The position numbers and the translations under genes were made by a program. The notes under the pieces are model-generated. The model saw only the letters and a list, made by a program, of their open reading frames with translations. It searched no databases and was not told the DNA's origin. A DNA stretch of 64,000 nucleotides from positions 1,302,001 through 1,366,000 of the forward strand of contig JANPZV010000005.1 in assembly GCA_024707365.1 (NCBI GenBank), written 5' to 3'. How positions within the stretch are numbered: the stretch's first letter is position 1; the number at the start of each line of letters is the position of its first letter. Shown here piece by piece: positions 48,404-58,712 of this stretch. The stretch is from Terricaulis sp. GTDB lineage: Bacteria; Pseudomonadota; Alphaproteobacteria; Caulobacterales; Aquidulcibacteraceae.

Positions 48404-49504
48404 AGAGCGGCCAAAAATGCGCGGCAATCCTCGCGCGAGAACGCCAAAAGCTTCGGATCGAGCGCGGCGGCGGCTTCGCGCAGGGCGGCGTAGCGGGCGC
48501 CGGCCTCTTGGGCGAGGAAAGCGGGCAGCGTTTCGGCCAAAGGTTCGGCCAGCACCACGCCGACCTTGTGCGCGTCAAGCCAGCGCGCGGTTTCGACCCC
48601 GGCTGCGGCGATCGGCACGGCGCCGTGATAGAGCCCCTCGTAAAGCCGGTTGGGCAGCAGCCAATCGGAATTGCCGCCTTGCTCGAAATAATCCACCGCC
48701 CAGACAAAATGCGCCTCGGCATAGATGCGCGGCAGATCGGCGGCCTTATAGGCGCCGCGGAAATGCATGTGCGGGGCGGCGGCGATGCGCGCATGAAAAT
48801 CAGGGATCTGATCGAGCGCGGGCGCGCCCCAGAGCGTGATCTCAACGCTTCCATCGGCGGCGAGCGCGCTCAAAATCTCAAAGCTGCGGGCGCAGCGCAG
48901 CACGCCGCACCAGGCGATCTTCCACGGCGGGCCGGCCGGCGCGGGGGGGCGGCGCGGGCGCCCGGCCATCGAGCGCCAGCACTTTGTTTTCGACCAGCAG
49001 CACCGGCCCCGCATAGTTTTGCATCGCCTCGAAATAATGCGTGACGAACGCAGGCGAGGAGGTGAGCACGGCGCTGACGCGCTTAAGGCACGCGCGCTCG
49101 ATCCCGCGCATGATTTTGCCGATCACATCCTGGCGCAGCATCAGCCGATGGATGTCGAGGCATTCATAGATGATGGGCGTGCGCTTGCCGCCGGTTTTTG
49201 GGGCGAGAAGGTGCGCGATCGCCAGCGTTTCGAGATTGCGGGCGATGATCATATCGGCCTTCGCCCAGGCCTTGCGCTCGCGCCATGCCGTCGGCAGCGC
49301 GGTGAGCACCGAGAGCGCGCGCTGCAGGAATTTGCCGCTGGCGGTGCGGCCAAGGATGATGATGGGCATGCCCAAAAGCGGCGGCGCGGCGCGCTCGCGC
49401 TCAAAGCCAAGCAGCACGACGCGCCGCCCGCCCGCGCGCAGCATGTGCACGCGCTTTTGCACGGCCGCGTCCGCGAGTTCGTGTGCGAAATAGGCGATCA
49501 GCAT
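48400..49504 (-). CDS. GT-B type glycosyltransferase (frameshifted at a G7 run)
   Basis: A 367-residue glycosyltransferase after repair. The N-terminal frame begins MLIAYFAHELADAAVQKRVH and runs to LLVENKVLALDGRAPAP. A seven-G run at 48943-48949 shifts the frame; six G restore PAGPPWKIAWCGVLRCARSF. The donor domain follows (VEITLWGAPALDQIP, HMHFRGAYKAADLPRIY, NRLYEGLYHGAVPIAAAGVE), as in GT4-like enzymes. It is coupled by a 4-nt overlap to the GT2 gene downstream. The homopolymer could in principle be phase-variable, but similar errors in core genes make an artefact likelier. Confidence 0.84.
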
Positions 49505-49539
49505 CGCGCGCTCGCTCTAAGTTCAGCCAGGCGCCGCGA

Positions 49540-51720
49540 TCAAGAGACGCTGTAATAGGATTTGGCTTGGTGGAAATAGAGCGAGTCCCCGTAGGACTGC
49601 CATTGCGGCTGCACGCAATTGAGCGCAACGCCCAGCACCTTGCCGCCGGCGCCTTCGGTTTGCTGTACCGCGCCGCGCACCGCGCCCACCGCCGATTTGC
49701 CGGCGCGCGCCACGATGACCGTCGCGTCGGCCTGTTTGACGATGATGCGCGTTTCCGCAACCGCCAGGATCGGCGCGCAATCGAGCACGACGAGATCATA
49801 TTCCTGGCGCAGCTCATCGACCAATTTGGCCATGGCGTCCGAGCCGAACACGTCGCGCGGGGTGAAGCTCGGCGTCGCCACCGGCAGAACATCCGCATCC
49901 GAGGCCGGATCGCGCACCACCGCATCGCGCCAGGATTTTTCACCAGCCAGCACATGCAGGATGCCGACATCGGTATCGACATCAACGATATCGTTCAGCG
50001 ATTGCTTGCGCAGATCGCAATCGACCACGATCGCCTTCTGGCCCGACATCGCCGCGATGCGCGCAAGGCACACTGCAATCGTCGTCTTGCCTTCATCCGG
50101 CACCGCCGAGGTGACGGCGACGACGCGCTTGGAGAAATCGAGGTTTGAATAGACGATCACCGTGCGCAGCACGCGCAGCGCCTCGGTAAAGGCCGACATC
50201 GGCCGGCCGATCAGATAGCCTGCGGGCGTGCGTTCGCTTGGCGGCAGCAGGCGCATCATCCGGCTCGAGATCGAGGGAATGGAGGCGATCGCCGGCACGC
50301 CGACTTGCGCTTCCAGATCGTCCGCGTTCTTCACCGATTGATCGAAGATTTCGCGCAGCACGCCAGCGCCCGCGCCCAGGAAGAGGCCCAGCATGATGCA
50401 GAGCACGAGCGACACGCGCATATTGGGCGAGACCGGCGCATTCGGGCGCTGGGCGTAGGCCATGAGCCGCGCGTCGGTCATGTTGAGCTGATCTTGGTTG
50501 GCGATCTCCTCGTAGCGGCGGAGATAGGCCTCATACACTTGGCGGCTGGCGGTGGCTTCGCGCTCAAGCTCGCGCAGGCGCACGCCATCGGCGCTGTTGG
50601 AGCTGAGTTCGGCCGTCACTTGATGCAGCGAATTCTGCAGCGTGCGCAGGCGCGCGCGGGCGACCTCGACCTCATTGGCGAGGTTGGCGGAGATGCGGCG
50701 GATTTCCGCTTCAATCTGGCGCTCAACATCCTCGCGCTCGGCGCGCACGGCTTGCACGGCCGGGTGGGTGGGCAGGTAGCGGTTTTCGAGATCCGATTGG
50801 CGGCGCGCGATTTCCGCTTCGCGGTCGCGCAGGCTTTGGATGGTGCCCGAGCTCAGTGCGGTGCCGATGGTGTCCACCGAGCTGCCGGAGGCCTGCATCT
50901 GGCGCAATTGCTGATAGCGGGCCTCTTTCTCGGCGAGATCGGCCTGGGCTTGCAGCACCTGGTTCTGCACATTGGTGATTTGGGTTTCGACCAGCGACGA
51001 GCCCTGCGCCGCCATCATCCCAGATTGGATGCGGAAGGTTTCGGCGGCCGATTCCTTTTCGCGCACATCGTCGCGCAGTTCGGCCAGGCGCTGGCCGAGC
51101 CAAGTGTTGGCGCGCTCATTGGTTTGGATGCGGCTGTCGATCTGGGAGGCGATGTAGACATCGGCGTAGGTGTTGGCGATCAATTGCGCGCGGGCGGGAT
51201 CTTGATCGCGCGCGGTGATTTCGATCACGTAAGTCATGCCGCGGCGGCGCACGCTGATTTGGCCGGCGAGGCCGTCGGCCAGCGGGTCGCGTTCATTGGT
51301 GTTGGCGCGGGCGCGCTCGGTCTCGGCGGTTTCGGCGGGGGCGGGAGCCGCGGTGGGGTCTTGGATGGCGCGCATGGCGTCGGCCAGGCGGCGCATCAGG
51401 GCCGGTGAGCGCAGCATTTCGATTTCGGAATCGATCGCCGAGGTTTCACGCGGCAGTTCGCCAACGACGCTCTGGTTATCAAGCACGCGCTCTTGGCGGC
51501 TGATAATGTTCACGAGCGAGGTCGCCGCGTATGTTTGTGGGCGTGACATGAAATAAGCGAAGGCCGCCACGGCCGCGACCACGCCCACCAGCGCCATGAT
51601 CAAGAACCGGCGCCGGATCATCTGGATCGCGGCGTTGATCCCCAGCATATCCGCCAGCGACATTGGCGCGGCGCCGTTTTGGTTGGGATTGGGCGAGTCC
51701 ATCTGGTTCATCATGTTCAT
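49540..51720 (-). CDS. Wzc/ExoP-type polysaccharide co-polymerase and tyrosine autokinase
   Basis: A 726-residue protein controlling exopolysaccharide chain length. It has an N-terminal Wzz domain with helix FLIMALVGVVAAVAAFAYFM, a long periplasmic coiled-coil region (about 180-410), and a second helix (SLVLCIMLGLFLGAGAGVL). The cytoplasmic BY-kinase has Walker A SAVPDEGKTTIAVCLA, A' AIVVDCDLRKQS and B LVVLDCAPIL. The tail SYGDSLYFHQAKSYYSVS is the tyrosine cluster phosphorylated in trans. The start is taken as the first of several Mets (51720); an upstream extension was rejected. The Wza-like gene lies upstream on the same strand. Confidence 0.93.
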   Translation of the reverse strand: MNMMNQMDSPNPNQNGAAPMSLADMLGINAAIQMIRRRFLIMALVGVVAAVAAFAYFMSRPQTYAATSLVNIISRQERVLDNQSVVGELPRETSAIDSEIEMLRSPALMRRLADAMRAIQDPTAAPAPAETAETERARANTNERDPLADGLAGQISVRRRGMTYVIEITARDQDPARAQLIANTYADVYIASQIDSRIQTNERANTWLGQRLAELRDDVREKESAAETFRIQSGMMAAQGSSLVETQITNVQNQVLQAQADLAEKEARYQQLRQMQASGSSVDTIGTALSSGTIQSLRDREAEIARRQSDLENRYLPTHPAVQAVRAEREDVERQIEAEIRRISANLANEVEVARARLRTLQNSLHQVTAELSSNSADGVRLRELEREATASRQVYEAYLRRYEEIANQDQLNMTDARLMAYAQRPNAPVSPNMRVSLVLCIMLGLFLGAGAGVLREIFDQSVKNADDLEAQVGVPAIASIPSISSRMMRLLPPSERTPAGYLIGRPMSAFTEALRVLRTVIVYSNLDFSKRVVAVTSAVPDEGKTTIAVCLARIAAMSGQKAIVVDCDLRKQSLNDIVDVDTDVGILHVLAGEKSWRDAVVRDPASDADVLPVATPSFTPRDVFGSDAMAKLVDELRQEYDLVVLDCAPILAVAETRIIVKQADATVIVARAGKSAVGAVRGAVQQTEGAGGKVLGVALNCVQPQWQSYGDSLYFHQAKSYYSVS

Positions 51721-51941
51721 CGCGTACACATCAGCGGTCGGACAAGCTCTCAGGCGGGCATGCTCTTGCGCCCGCCGAAGAGAGGGCGGGCCCGCTGCCC
51801 AACCCCACTTTGGCACACCGTCGCTCGCAGAACCGGGAAGCTAGCATAGGGCTACCGGCTCTGCCGTGACTAATTTAGCTCTATGCAGGAAGTCTGCCGC
51901 GCCTTTAAGCGCGGCGCGCGAAGGCGGCGCTGCGCCTAATC

Positions 51942-52517
51942 CTAAAACAGCCGCTGGCCGATGCGGATCGTGTCGCCCGGCAGCACGGGGGTGGAATTGG
52001 TGAGCCGGTAGGCGCGCTCTTGAGCCTCGTTGGCGTGCTTGATGTAGACCCGGCCCTCATTGGCGCGGTAGGTGAAGCCGCCGGCGGTGGCCACCGCGTT
52101 CTGCACCGTCAGATGTGCCGAATAGGGATAGGTTCCCGGCCGCTGCACCTCGCCCAGGATGAAGAATGGACGGTAGTTTGCTACCTCAACGCTGACATTG
52201 GGCGCGCGGATATAGGTCTGCAGCGCCTCCTGCAGCGCCTGGCTGAATTCCGGCAGGGTTTTGCCTGCGGCCTGGATCGAGCCGACCAGCGGGTAGGCGA
52301 TGGCGCCCTGGTCGCTCACTTGGTACTGGCCGGTGAGGCTGGGCTCATTGAAAACCGTGACGCGTAGCTGATCGCCTGGGCCGAGCCTGTATTCGACCTC
52401 CGCCGCGTCGGCCAGCGCCTCGCCATCGCCCGCGCCCGTTGTGGCGCAGGCAGACGCCGCCGCGCCAAGCATGCCCAGCAGAAACAGGCGACGTGCATTG
52501 GAGTCCAAATGGGGCAT
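51942..52517 (-). CDS. Wza-like polysaccharide export lipoprotein
   Basis: A 191-residue outer-membrane lipoprotein with lipobox AASAC, then the Poly_export domain YRLGPGDQLRVTVFNEPSLTG and SDQGAIAYPLVGSIQAAG. One SLBB-like domain follows (FFILGEVQRPGTYPY, then YRANEGRVYIKHA). It is short like GumB and lacks the extra domains of E. coli Wza. It forms or supports the outer-membrane export channel and partners the Wzc-like kinase downstream. Confidence 0.93.
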   Translation of the reverse strand: MPHLDSNARRLFLLGMLGAAASACATTGAGDGEALADAAEVEYRLGPGDQLRVTVFNEPSLTGQYQVSDQGAIAYPLVGSIQAAGKTLPEFSQALQEALQTYIRAPNVSVEVANYRPFFILGEVQRPGTYPYSAHLTVQNAVATAGGFTYRANEGRVYIKHANEAQERAYRLTNSTPVLPGDTIRIGQRLF

Positions 52518-52664
52518 CGATCCGAAGTCTCCTGGAACAGCGAACAGCAGGCAGGCCGTGGCGAAGTCGACCTGCGCATTGGCGATAGCAAAATATTGCG
52601 CCGATGTCCTGCCCCGTCTCTTTGGCGGGGAATGGGTAATCTCCGGTTAAGTCCGCCGGCGCGG

Positions 52665-54386
52665 CTATTGCTCTTCAGGCATATCTTCCATGCTGCGCAG
52701 ATAGCGGACCAGCGCATTGAAGTCTTTTCTCAGAAGAGGCACAGCGGGCATTGCCGCGCCTTCGAGTTGGCGGTCCTCATGATTAAGAAATGCGCGCAGC
52801 CGCGAAGGCGTCCAGCGGCCGGAGGCGTTCGCTAAGGCCGGTGAGTAAGTGTAGTCGTCGATGGACCCGATTTCCCGTCCAAACATGCCGTTTAGCGGCG
52901 GCCCGATGAGCGTCGTATATCCGCTCGTGCTGTGGCATGTGCCGCAATTGTAGAAGAACACAACCGCGCCGGCCATTTCCGGCGTATCGGGCATGGCTTC
53001 CTCGGGGAGCAGTTGAGGCCTGTTGGCAAGGCCCGAAACAACGAATGACGAAGCTGAGTCTTCGTGCTGCGCGCCGTTGCGCAACAGCATCAGCTGACCG
53101 GAATCGGTGACAATTGCGATGCGCCCGTCGGCAAGTGAGATCAGGTCGCGCAGCCGCTCGCCGAGCGGGATTTGTTCGGCGTAGGTGATGTCGTCGCCCT
53201 CGGTTTTTAGAGCGTAGAGCGCATTGCCGATCAGCGATGCGGCGAGGATGTGATTGCGCCAATCAGGGAACGCATTTGCATCCGGTTGCATGAGCTCGGA
53301 GATGCCGATCGAGGCGAGGAACGCAAAACGCGGAATGGCGAAGCCCGCATGCTCGCCCGGCTCAGGATTGTAGCGCCAAGGCGCGCCGCTGTATTCGGTG
53401 CCGTAGGTGACGATTGGCCAGCCGTAGTTGCCGCCGCGGCGAATGAGGTTGACTTCATCGCCGCCGCGCGGGCCGTGCTCGCTTTCCCAGATGCGGCCGT
53501 CGCGGGCGACGAGCAATCCCTGCGGATTGCGAAGGCCGCGCGCGTAGATGCGGTTCTGGCCGGTGCGGAGTGAGATTTCGATGATCTTGCCGAGGGGGTG
53601 GCGTCATCTTGCCCGGCCTGGATGGGGGCATGCATGCCGTCGAACTGATACACGCCGACCGAGAGCAGCAGGGTGTCCCCACTCAGCAGCTGGATGCGGC
53701 CGCCGCCTTCATGGCCCGCGAACCGCATGCCGCGTTCCTTTGGCTCAATGCAGGGCTCCATAACGTACATTTCATCCCAATCGGGGGAAGCGGCGCGCAA
53801 ACCTTCAGCGTCGTGGATCAATCGCGCGCGCGAGACGACGAGTTCGAAGCAGCCGTTCCGATAGCGGTGATGGCTGGCATAGAGATCATGGGCGTTGTCG
53901 CCAGCAGGTGCGCTGATCAGATCAACAACACGGAATTCGCTGAGCTGGAACGCAGGATCTCGGAATAGCGGCGATTGAGCGAGTTCATCGAGTCCCATTT
54001 GCACTTGCAGCCCTTCGAGCCGCTGAATGTGATTTTCGGTGTCCAGGTAGCCGAAGGCTCCGAGCCGGGTGACATATAGGATGTTGCCGCCGATTTCTGT
54101 GAGGGACATAAGCGCCGGCCCAGATTCTTGTGAAACAGGGACGCGCGCGATTTGCAGGGGGAAAAAAATGCGTGCTCACCGTTTCCCAGGCGATTGTTTC
54201 TTCCGTGGCGGGCGCTTTGAAACGCGCGAGCGCGGGCTGCACGATCTGCTCATTGATTTTCGCGATGACTTGACGCTCGCCGCCCCAATAGCCGATTGCG
54301 CCCGCGATCGCCCCGACGCCGAGTAAGGCAACGAGGGCAAGCAGCGTCACGCGCATTGAACCAAGCGATGACAGCCGCATCCTCAT
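52665..54386 (-). CDS. Membrane-anchored PQQ-type sugar dehydrogenase/cytochrome c fusion, copy 1 (two frameshifts)
   Basis: A 573-residue paralog of the gene at 55408. It has an N-terminal helix (VTLLALVALLGVGAIAGAIG), a six-bladed propeller with FRNPQG-equivalent sequence and WESEHGPRGGDEVNLIRRGG then NYGWPIVTYG, and a C-terminal cytochrome c domain with the haem motif CGTCHS. The frame breaks at the A7 run 54162-54168 (one surplus) and the G5 run 53594-53598 (one missing). Corrected, its length equals copy 2 exactly. It would oxidise a sugar or polymer terminus in the periplasm and pass electrons to its haem. Substrate unknown. Confidence 0.82.
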
Positions 54387-54466
54387 GTATTCACGCCTTT
54401 GGTCTGCGAAAATACCGCCACGCTGCAATGACGGGAACAATTTGTCCAGGCAGCACGCCCAAAGGG

Positions 54467-55411
54467 CTATCGCGCTGCGAGGCGTTTTTTGCCGCGCAAC
54501 CAGACCTGCTCGCCCAATTGGCGGGTAAGATAGAGTGCAGCGGCTGGGCCGTGGAAGGTTTTGGCTGCGGCCACCAGATCGCGCGCCTTCACGGCGTTGA
54601 TCAGCAAGCGCCATTGCAAGCGATTATCCACGCTGGCGCGGTGGCGGCTGAGGGCGCGGCGTTCAGCCGGGGTCAGCGGGCGCACGCGCGCGAGCGCATC
54701 GTCGCAATCGCGCAGCACGCGCAGATCATGCTCGCTATGCTTTTTGCTGAGCGAGCCTTCGCGCTCCACCGAGACATAGCCGGCGGCGGGCGTCAGCACA
54801 AAGCGCGCGCCGAGCGCCAGCGCCCGTGCGTAAAGCTCATAATCTTCACCGAGGCGCATGTCGCGATAGGCGAGGCTGTGCGCTTCAAGGAAGCTGCGCC
54901 GCATCAGCGGCTTGGCGAAGCCCAGATCAAGCGGCCGGCCCGCGAGCCCGAGATTGCTTTCGACAAAGCCGATAAAATCGATGCTTTGCGCTGTGTCTGC
55001 GCTCCAAGCGGCGGCGGGCGCTTCCGGGCTTCCATCAACGACGCGCAAAAGCGTATCGGCGATGAAATCGGCGTTTTCCGCGTGCTCGATCAGGCGCGCG
55101 ATGCGCCCCGGCTGGAAATAGTCGTCAGCGTCGAGCACGCCGATCCAATCGCCTTTGGCGGCCGCAAGGCCTTTGTTGCGCGCAGCGGCGGGGCCGGCGT
55201 TGGCGGCTTGCTGGATCACCAGCACGCGCTCGTCGCGCTGGGCCGCTGCTGCTGCGGTGGCGACGCTGGCGTCGCTGGAGGCGTCGTCGATGACGATGAC
55301 CTGGATGATCTCGGGCTGAGCTAGCGCCGAGGCGATGGCGCGCGCAAGCGTGGCCTCTGCGTTGTAGGCGGCGATCAGGATGGTGACGGATGAGGCGCTT
55401 TGATCGGTCAA
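54467..55411 (-). CDS. Glycosyltransferase family 2
   Basis: A 314-residue GT-A enzyme: SVTILIAAYNAEATLARAIA, VIVIDDASSDASVA, NAGPAAARNKGLAAAKGDWI and the DxD motif in IGVLDADDYFQPGRI, with MRLGEDYELYARALALGA as the acceptor-side ED motif. No membrane helix is evident. It overlaps copy 2 of the dehydrogenase by 4 nt at its start and is followed by copy 1, so it sits between the duplicates. Specificity unknown. Confidence 0.9.
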   Translation of the reverse strand: MTDQSASSVTILIAAYNAEATLARAIASALAQPEIIQVIVIDDASSDASVATAAAAAQRDERVLVIQQAANAGPAAARNKGLAAAKGDWIGVLDADDYFQPGRIARLIEHAENADFIADTLLRVVDGSPEAPAAAWSADTAQSIDFIGFVESNLGLAGRPLDLGFAKPLMRRSFLEAHSLAYRDMRLGEDYELYARALALGARFVLTPAAGYVSVEREGSLSKKHSEHDLRVLRDCDDALARVRPLTPAERRALSRHRASVDNRLQWRLLINAVKARDLVAAAKTFHGPAAALYLTRQLGEQVWLRGKKRLAAR

Positions 55412-57129
55412 GGCTGTTCGGGAGCGGCTTCTGTCGTGCGCAGATAAACGGTCAGCGCGTCGAACTGATCTTTATAGAGCTGAATCTGAGGCATGGTCGT
55501 GTCGGCAAGGCGCGCATCTTCGTGGGCGAGGAAGGCGCGCAGGCGCGAGGGCGTCCATCGCCCTGATGCGCTGACCAGCGCGTCGGAATAAGGAAAGCCC
55601 TCAACCGCGCCAATCTCGCGTCCGAACAGGTCGTTGAGCGGCGGGCCAGAGAGAGTGTCGCCCGTCACGCTGTGGCAGGTGCCGCAGAAATAGAAGAAAA
55701 TGCGCGCGCCGTGCACCTCAGGGGTCAGCGGGGCGGCCTCGGCGGCTTGCAATTGCGGGCGGTTTGACAGGCCAGAGACGACAAAGCTGCTCGGCGCGCC
55801 TTCATGCTTGGCGCCGTTGCGGATGAGGATCAGCACGCCGGAATCGGTGATGATGGCGATGCGCCCATCGGCGAGCGCGATCATGTCGCGCATGCGCTCG
55901 CCCAAGGCGATCGGCTCGGCGTAGGTGATGTCGTCGCCTTCGGTTTTCAGCGCAAACAGCGTGTTGCCGGCCAGGGACGCAGCGAGGATGTGCGTGCTCC
56001 ATTCGGGGAATTCTTCGGCGCTCGGCTCGATGAGATTGGAAATCCCCACCGACGGTACGAAAGAGAAGCGCGGCCGCTCAAAGCCAAGATGCTGGCCCGG
56101 ATTGGGGTTGAACGGCCAGGGCGAGGCGCCGTCCATGCCATAGGTGACGATCGGCCAGCCATAATTGGCGCCGCGCCGGATCAGGTTGATTTCATCGCCG
56201 CCGCGCGGGCCGTGCTCGCTTTCCCATACGCGCCCGTCGCTGGCGGCCAGCAAGCCCTGCGGATTGCGGAAGCCGCGCGCATAGGTGCGGTGCTGGCCGG
56301 TGCGCAGCGAAATTTCGATGATTTTGCCAAGATCGTTGGACTCATCTTGCCCCGCTTGGGTGGGCGCGTGCAGGCCGTCGAATTGGTGCACGCCAATCGA
56401 CAGCAGCAGCGTATCGGCGCTAAGGCGCACAAGCCGGCCGCCGCCTTCATGCCCGGCGAAGCGCATGCCGATGTCCTTCACAGGAATGCACGGATCGGTG
56501 ACGTAAAGCGTTTCCCATTCGCCGTTGGCGGGGCGCAGGCCTTCAGCGCCGCGCGTCAGCCGCGTGCGCGAGACCACAAGCTCAAAGCAGCCGTTCCGGT
56601 AGCGATGGTGGCTGACATAAAGGTCGTAGGCGTTTTCGCCGGCCGGGATGCTCAGCAAATCCAGCACGCGCAGCTCGCTGATCTGGAAGATCGGATCGTC
56701 AAACAGCGGCGTCTCGGTGAGTTCGGCAACGCCCATCGGGACCATCAGGCCTTCGATGCGCTGGACCCTGTTTTCACGATCGAGATAGCCGAACGCGCCA
56801 AGTCGAGTGGCGAACAGGATGTCGCCGCCGATATCTTCCAACGCCCAGATTGCGGCGCCGGCGGAAAGATTGATACGGGCGATCTGCAGCGGGAAAAAGT
56901 GCGTGTTCGTGGTTCGCCAGACGATCTCTTCGGTTTCGCCCGGCTGCTGAAAGCGTGCGAGCGCGGGCGCCACAAATCTTTGGTTAACTTTTTCCAGCAG
57001 CTGTCGCTGCCCGCCCCAATAGCCGACGCCGAAGGCGATCAGCAACCCGAGCGCTGCGGCCAATGCGGCAAGGATGATCGCCCAGCGTATTTTGCGCGGC
57101 GACGAAGGCTTAACGGCCGCGTCGTTCAT
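55408..57129 (-). CDS. Membrane-anchored PQQ-type sugar dehydrogenase/cytochrome c fusion, copy 2
   Basis: A 573-residue intact protein. It has an N-terminal helix (WAIILAALAAALGLLIAFGV), then a propeller domain with GHEGGGRLVRLS, GFRNPQGLLAASDGRVWESE, HGPRGGDEINLIRRGA and NYGWPIVTYG, matching YliI-type aldose dehydrogenases at the PQQ/Ca site. A C-terminal cytochrome c domain (about 480-573) carries FCGTCHS and a distal-ligand candidate Met in DTTMPQIQ. A GGGGGAG site supports the ATG at 57129; the long upstream extension was discarded. It could modify exported polysaccharide or use periplasmic aldoses; no PQQ synthesis genes are visible here. Confidence 0.85.
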   Translation of the reverse strand: MNDAAVKPSSPRKIRWAIILAALAAALGLLIAFGVGYWGGQRQLLEKVNQRFVAPALARFQQPGETEEIVWRTTNTHFFPLQIARINLSAGAAIWALEDIGGDILFATRLGAFGYLDRENRVQRIEGLMVPMGVAELTETPLFDDPIFQISELRVLDLLSIPAGENAYDLYVSHHRYRNGCFELVVSRTRLTRGAEGLRPANGEWETLYVTDPCIPVKDIGMRFAGHEGGGRLVRLSADTLLLSIGVHQFDGLHAPTQAGQDESNDLGKIIEISLRTGQHRTYARGFRNPQGLLAASDGRVWESEHGPRGGDEINLIRRGANYGWPIVTYGMDGASPWPFNPNPGQHLGFERPRFSFVPSVGISNLIEPSAEEFPEWSTHILAASLAGNTLFALKTEGDDITYAEPIALGERMRDMIALADGRIAIITDSGVLILIRNGAKHEGAPSSFVVSGLSNRPQLQAAEAAPLTPEVHGARIFFYFCGTCHSVTGDTLSGPPLNDLFGREIGAVEGFPYSDALVSASGRWTPSRLRAFLAHEDARLADTTMPQIQLYKDQFDALTVYLRTTEAAPEQP

Positions 57130-57269
57130 AATAAAACACTCCCCCCGCCGGGGCGCCAATCTGCTATGGAAACACTTAAAGCTATGCAAAATCCGCGCCT
57201 TTTTGTCCAGGCGTGCGCCTTGCGCTTCGGTGTGGAATGTCCAAAAACGGGCGAGGGCGGGATGTGACG

Positions 57270-58712
57270 ATGCAATGGTCCTTGCGAAGAGCCGAAATTG
57301 TAATGGCTGTCGCCGCGCTGGCGTTCGGCGTTGCGGGCGGGGTCGCGTTGCTCGATCGCGGCGCATGGCTTGATGAGTTTTGGACGCTGGCGTCTGGGCC
57401 GCCTGATCAAAGCTGGGCGCAGTTTTGGGGGTTGATGGCCCATGAGGTGCACCCGCCGCTGCATTACGGCTTGGCGCAAGCGGCGCAGAAGCTGGGGCTG
57501 ACCGATCTTGGCGCTTTGCGCGCGCTCAATGTGTTTGGCGTTGCGATTGTGCTTGGCGGGCTTTGGCATGCCGTTCGGCGCAACGCGATTGAGAGCGGGC
57601 AGGCGTGCGCGATCGTGGCGATCTATGCCTCCTCGCCGATGTTTCTCGATAATTTCGCGGAATTGCGCGCCTATTTTTTGCTTTATTCGGCGGCGATCGC
57701 TGTGGCGCTGATGGCGCGCGTACTGATGCGTCTTGCGGCGCGCGGGGAGGCTTGGGATTGGGTGAGCCTTGCGCTTTGGGCGCTTTGCCTCTCGGTTTTC
57801 GTCAATCTGCACTATTTCGCCACCTTCATGGGCGGCTTGCTGACTTTGGCGCTGGTATTGATCCGGCGCGGGCGCGGGGTGATGGCGTTTTTGGCGCTGA
57901 GCGCGCTGGCCGCTTTGCCGGCGGTGACGCTGTTTGTGATCCAGCGGCTGGGCGCGGGGCCCGACATCATCAGCTGGATCGAGACTGGCCGCGTCGATGC
58001 TGTGCTGGTGATGCTTGATCAAACTTGGGCCGCCGGCGCGGGTAATGTGGTTGCGTTTGGCCTCGCTGTGTTCGCTCTGCTGATCGCGGTTGAACGCGGC
58101 GTTTTGTGGCGCGAATTGCGCGATCAGCTGGTGCTGTTGATCCTGGTTGCAGTGTTTTTTGCGGTGCTGACGCTGGCGAACGCGTTGAAGCCGATTGTGA
58201 TCGATCGCTATTTGATTGCGGCGGGCGGCTGCATTCTGGTGGCGCTGGCGCTACTGGCGCTGGGGCCCCACGCGCCGCGCTTCGCGGTGGTCGCGATCTG
58301 CGGCTTTGCGCTGCTGACGCAGGCGCGCGCGCTTTACACCGGCGTTTATGATCGCCCCGGCTGGGCGCAATCGGCAGGGGCGGCCGCCGCGCTGGTGAAC
58401 GCTTGCCCTGGGACGCGCGTGTTTGTGATGCGTCAGGATGATCCCAAGCATATGTTCAATAAAGCTAAGCGGTTTGGGCACGATTATTACGCCGCGCGCT
58501 ACGGGCTCAATCTAGAAGAGGTCGCAGTCGGCGGTGCAGCGCCCGCGCCGGGCGTATGCCCCAACGTGGTTTGGTTTGAACATATCTTGATCGCACCGCA
58601 AAGTGCATCCGCGATGGCGGAGGCGGCGGGGGTCAGCTTTATTGGGCGGCTCGACATGATCCGCGCCGGCACCGGCGTTTTGCTGATCAATAGCGCGGAG
58701 CCTGCGTCCTAG
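57270..58712 (+). CDS. GT-C fold membrane glycosyltransferase (PMT/ArnT-like)
   Basis: A polytopic protein of about 480 residues with 9-11 hydrophobic segments. The first periplasmic loop has RGAWLDEFWTLASGPPDQSW, containing the Asp-Glu pair typical of GT39/ArnT enzymes that use polyprenyl-phosphate sugars. HEVHPPLHYGLAQ in the next loop is also family-like. A soluble C-terminal domain follows the last helix (GWAQSAGAAAALVNACPGTR onward). The start may be 57270 or 57237. It is divergent from copy 2 of the dehydrogenase and overlaps the O-antigen-ligase-like gene by 26 bp at the 3' end. Confidence 0.8.
   Translation: MQWSLRRAEIVMAVAALAFGVAGGVALLDRGAWLDEFWTLASGPPDQSWAQFWGLMAHEVHPPLHYGLAQAAQKLGLTDLGALRALNVFGVAIVLGGLWHAVRRNAIESGQACAIVAIYASSPMFLDNFAELRAYFLLYSAAIAVALMARVLMRLAARGEAWDWVSLALWALCLSVFVNLHYFATFMGGLLTLALVLIRRGRGVMAFLALSALAALPAVTLFVIQRLGAGPDIISWIETGRVDAVLVMLDQTWAAGAGNVVAFGLAVFALLIAVERGVLWRELRDQLVLLILVAVFFAVLTLANALKPIVIDRYLIAAGGCILVALALLALGPHAPRFAVVAICGFALLTQARALYTGVYDRPGWAQSAGAAAALVNACPGTRVFVMRQDDPKHMFNKAKRFGHDYYAARYGLNLEEVAVGGAAPAPGVCPNVVWFEHILIAPQSASAMAEAAGVSFIGRLDMIRAGTGVLLINSAEPAS

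Noticed and set aside
50305-51408. A 367-codon plus-strand frame opposite the Wzc-like kinase
   Set aside because: Mirror of the coiled-coil coding region; Gly/Ala/Leu-rich with no recognisable domain or ribosome site.
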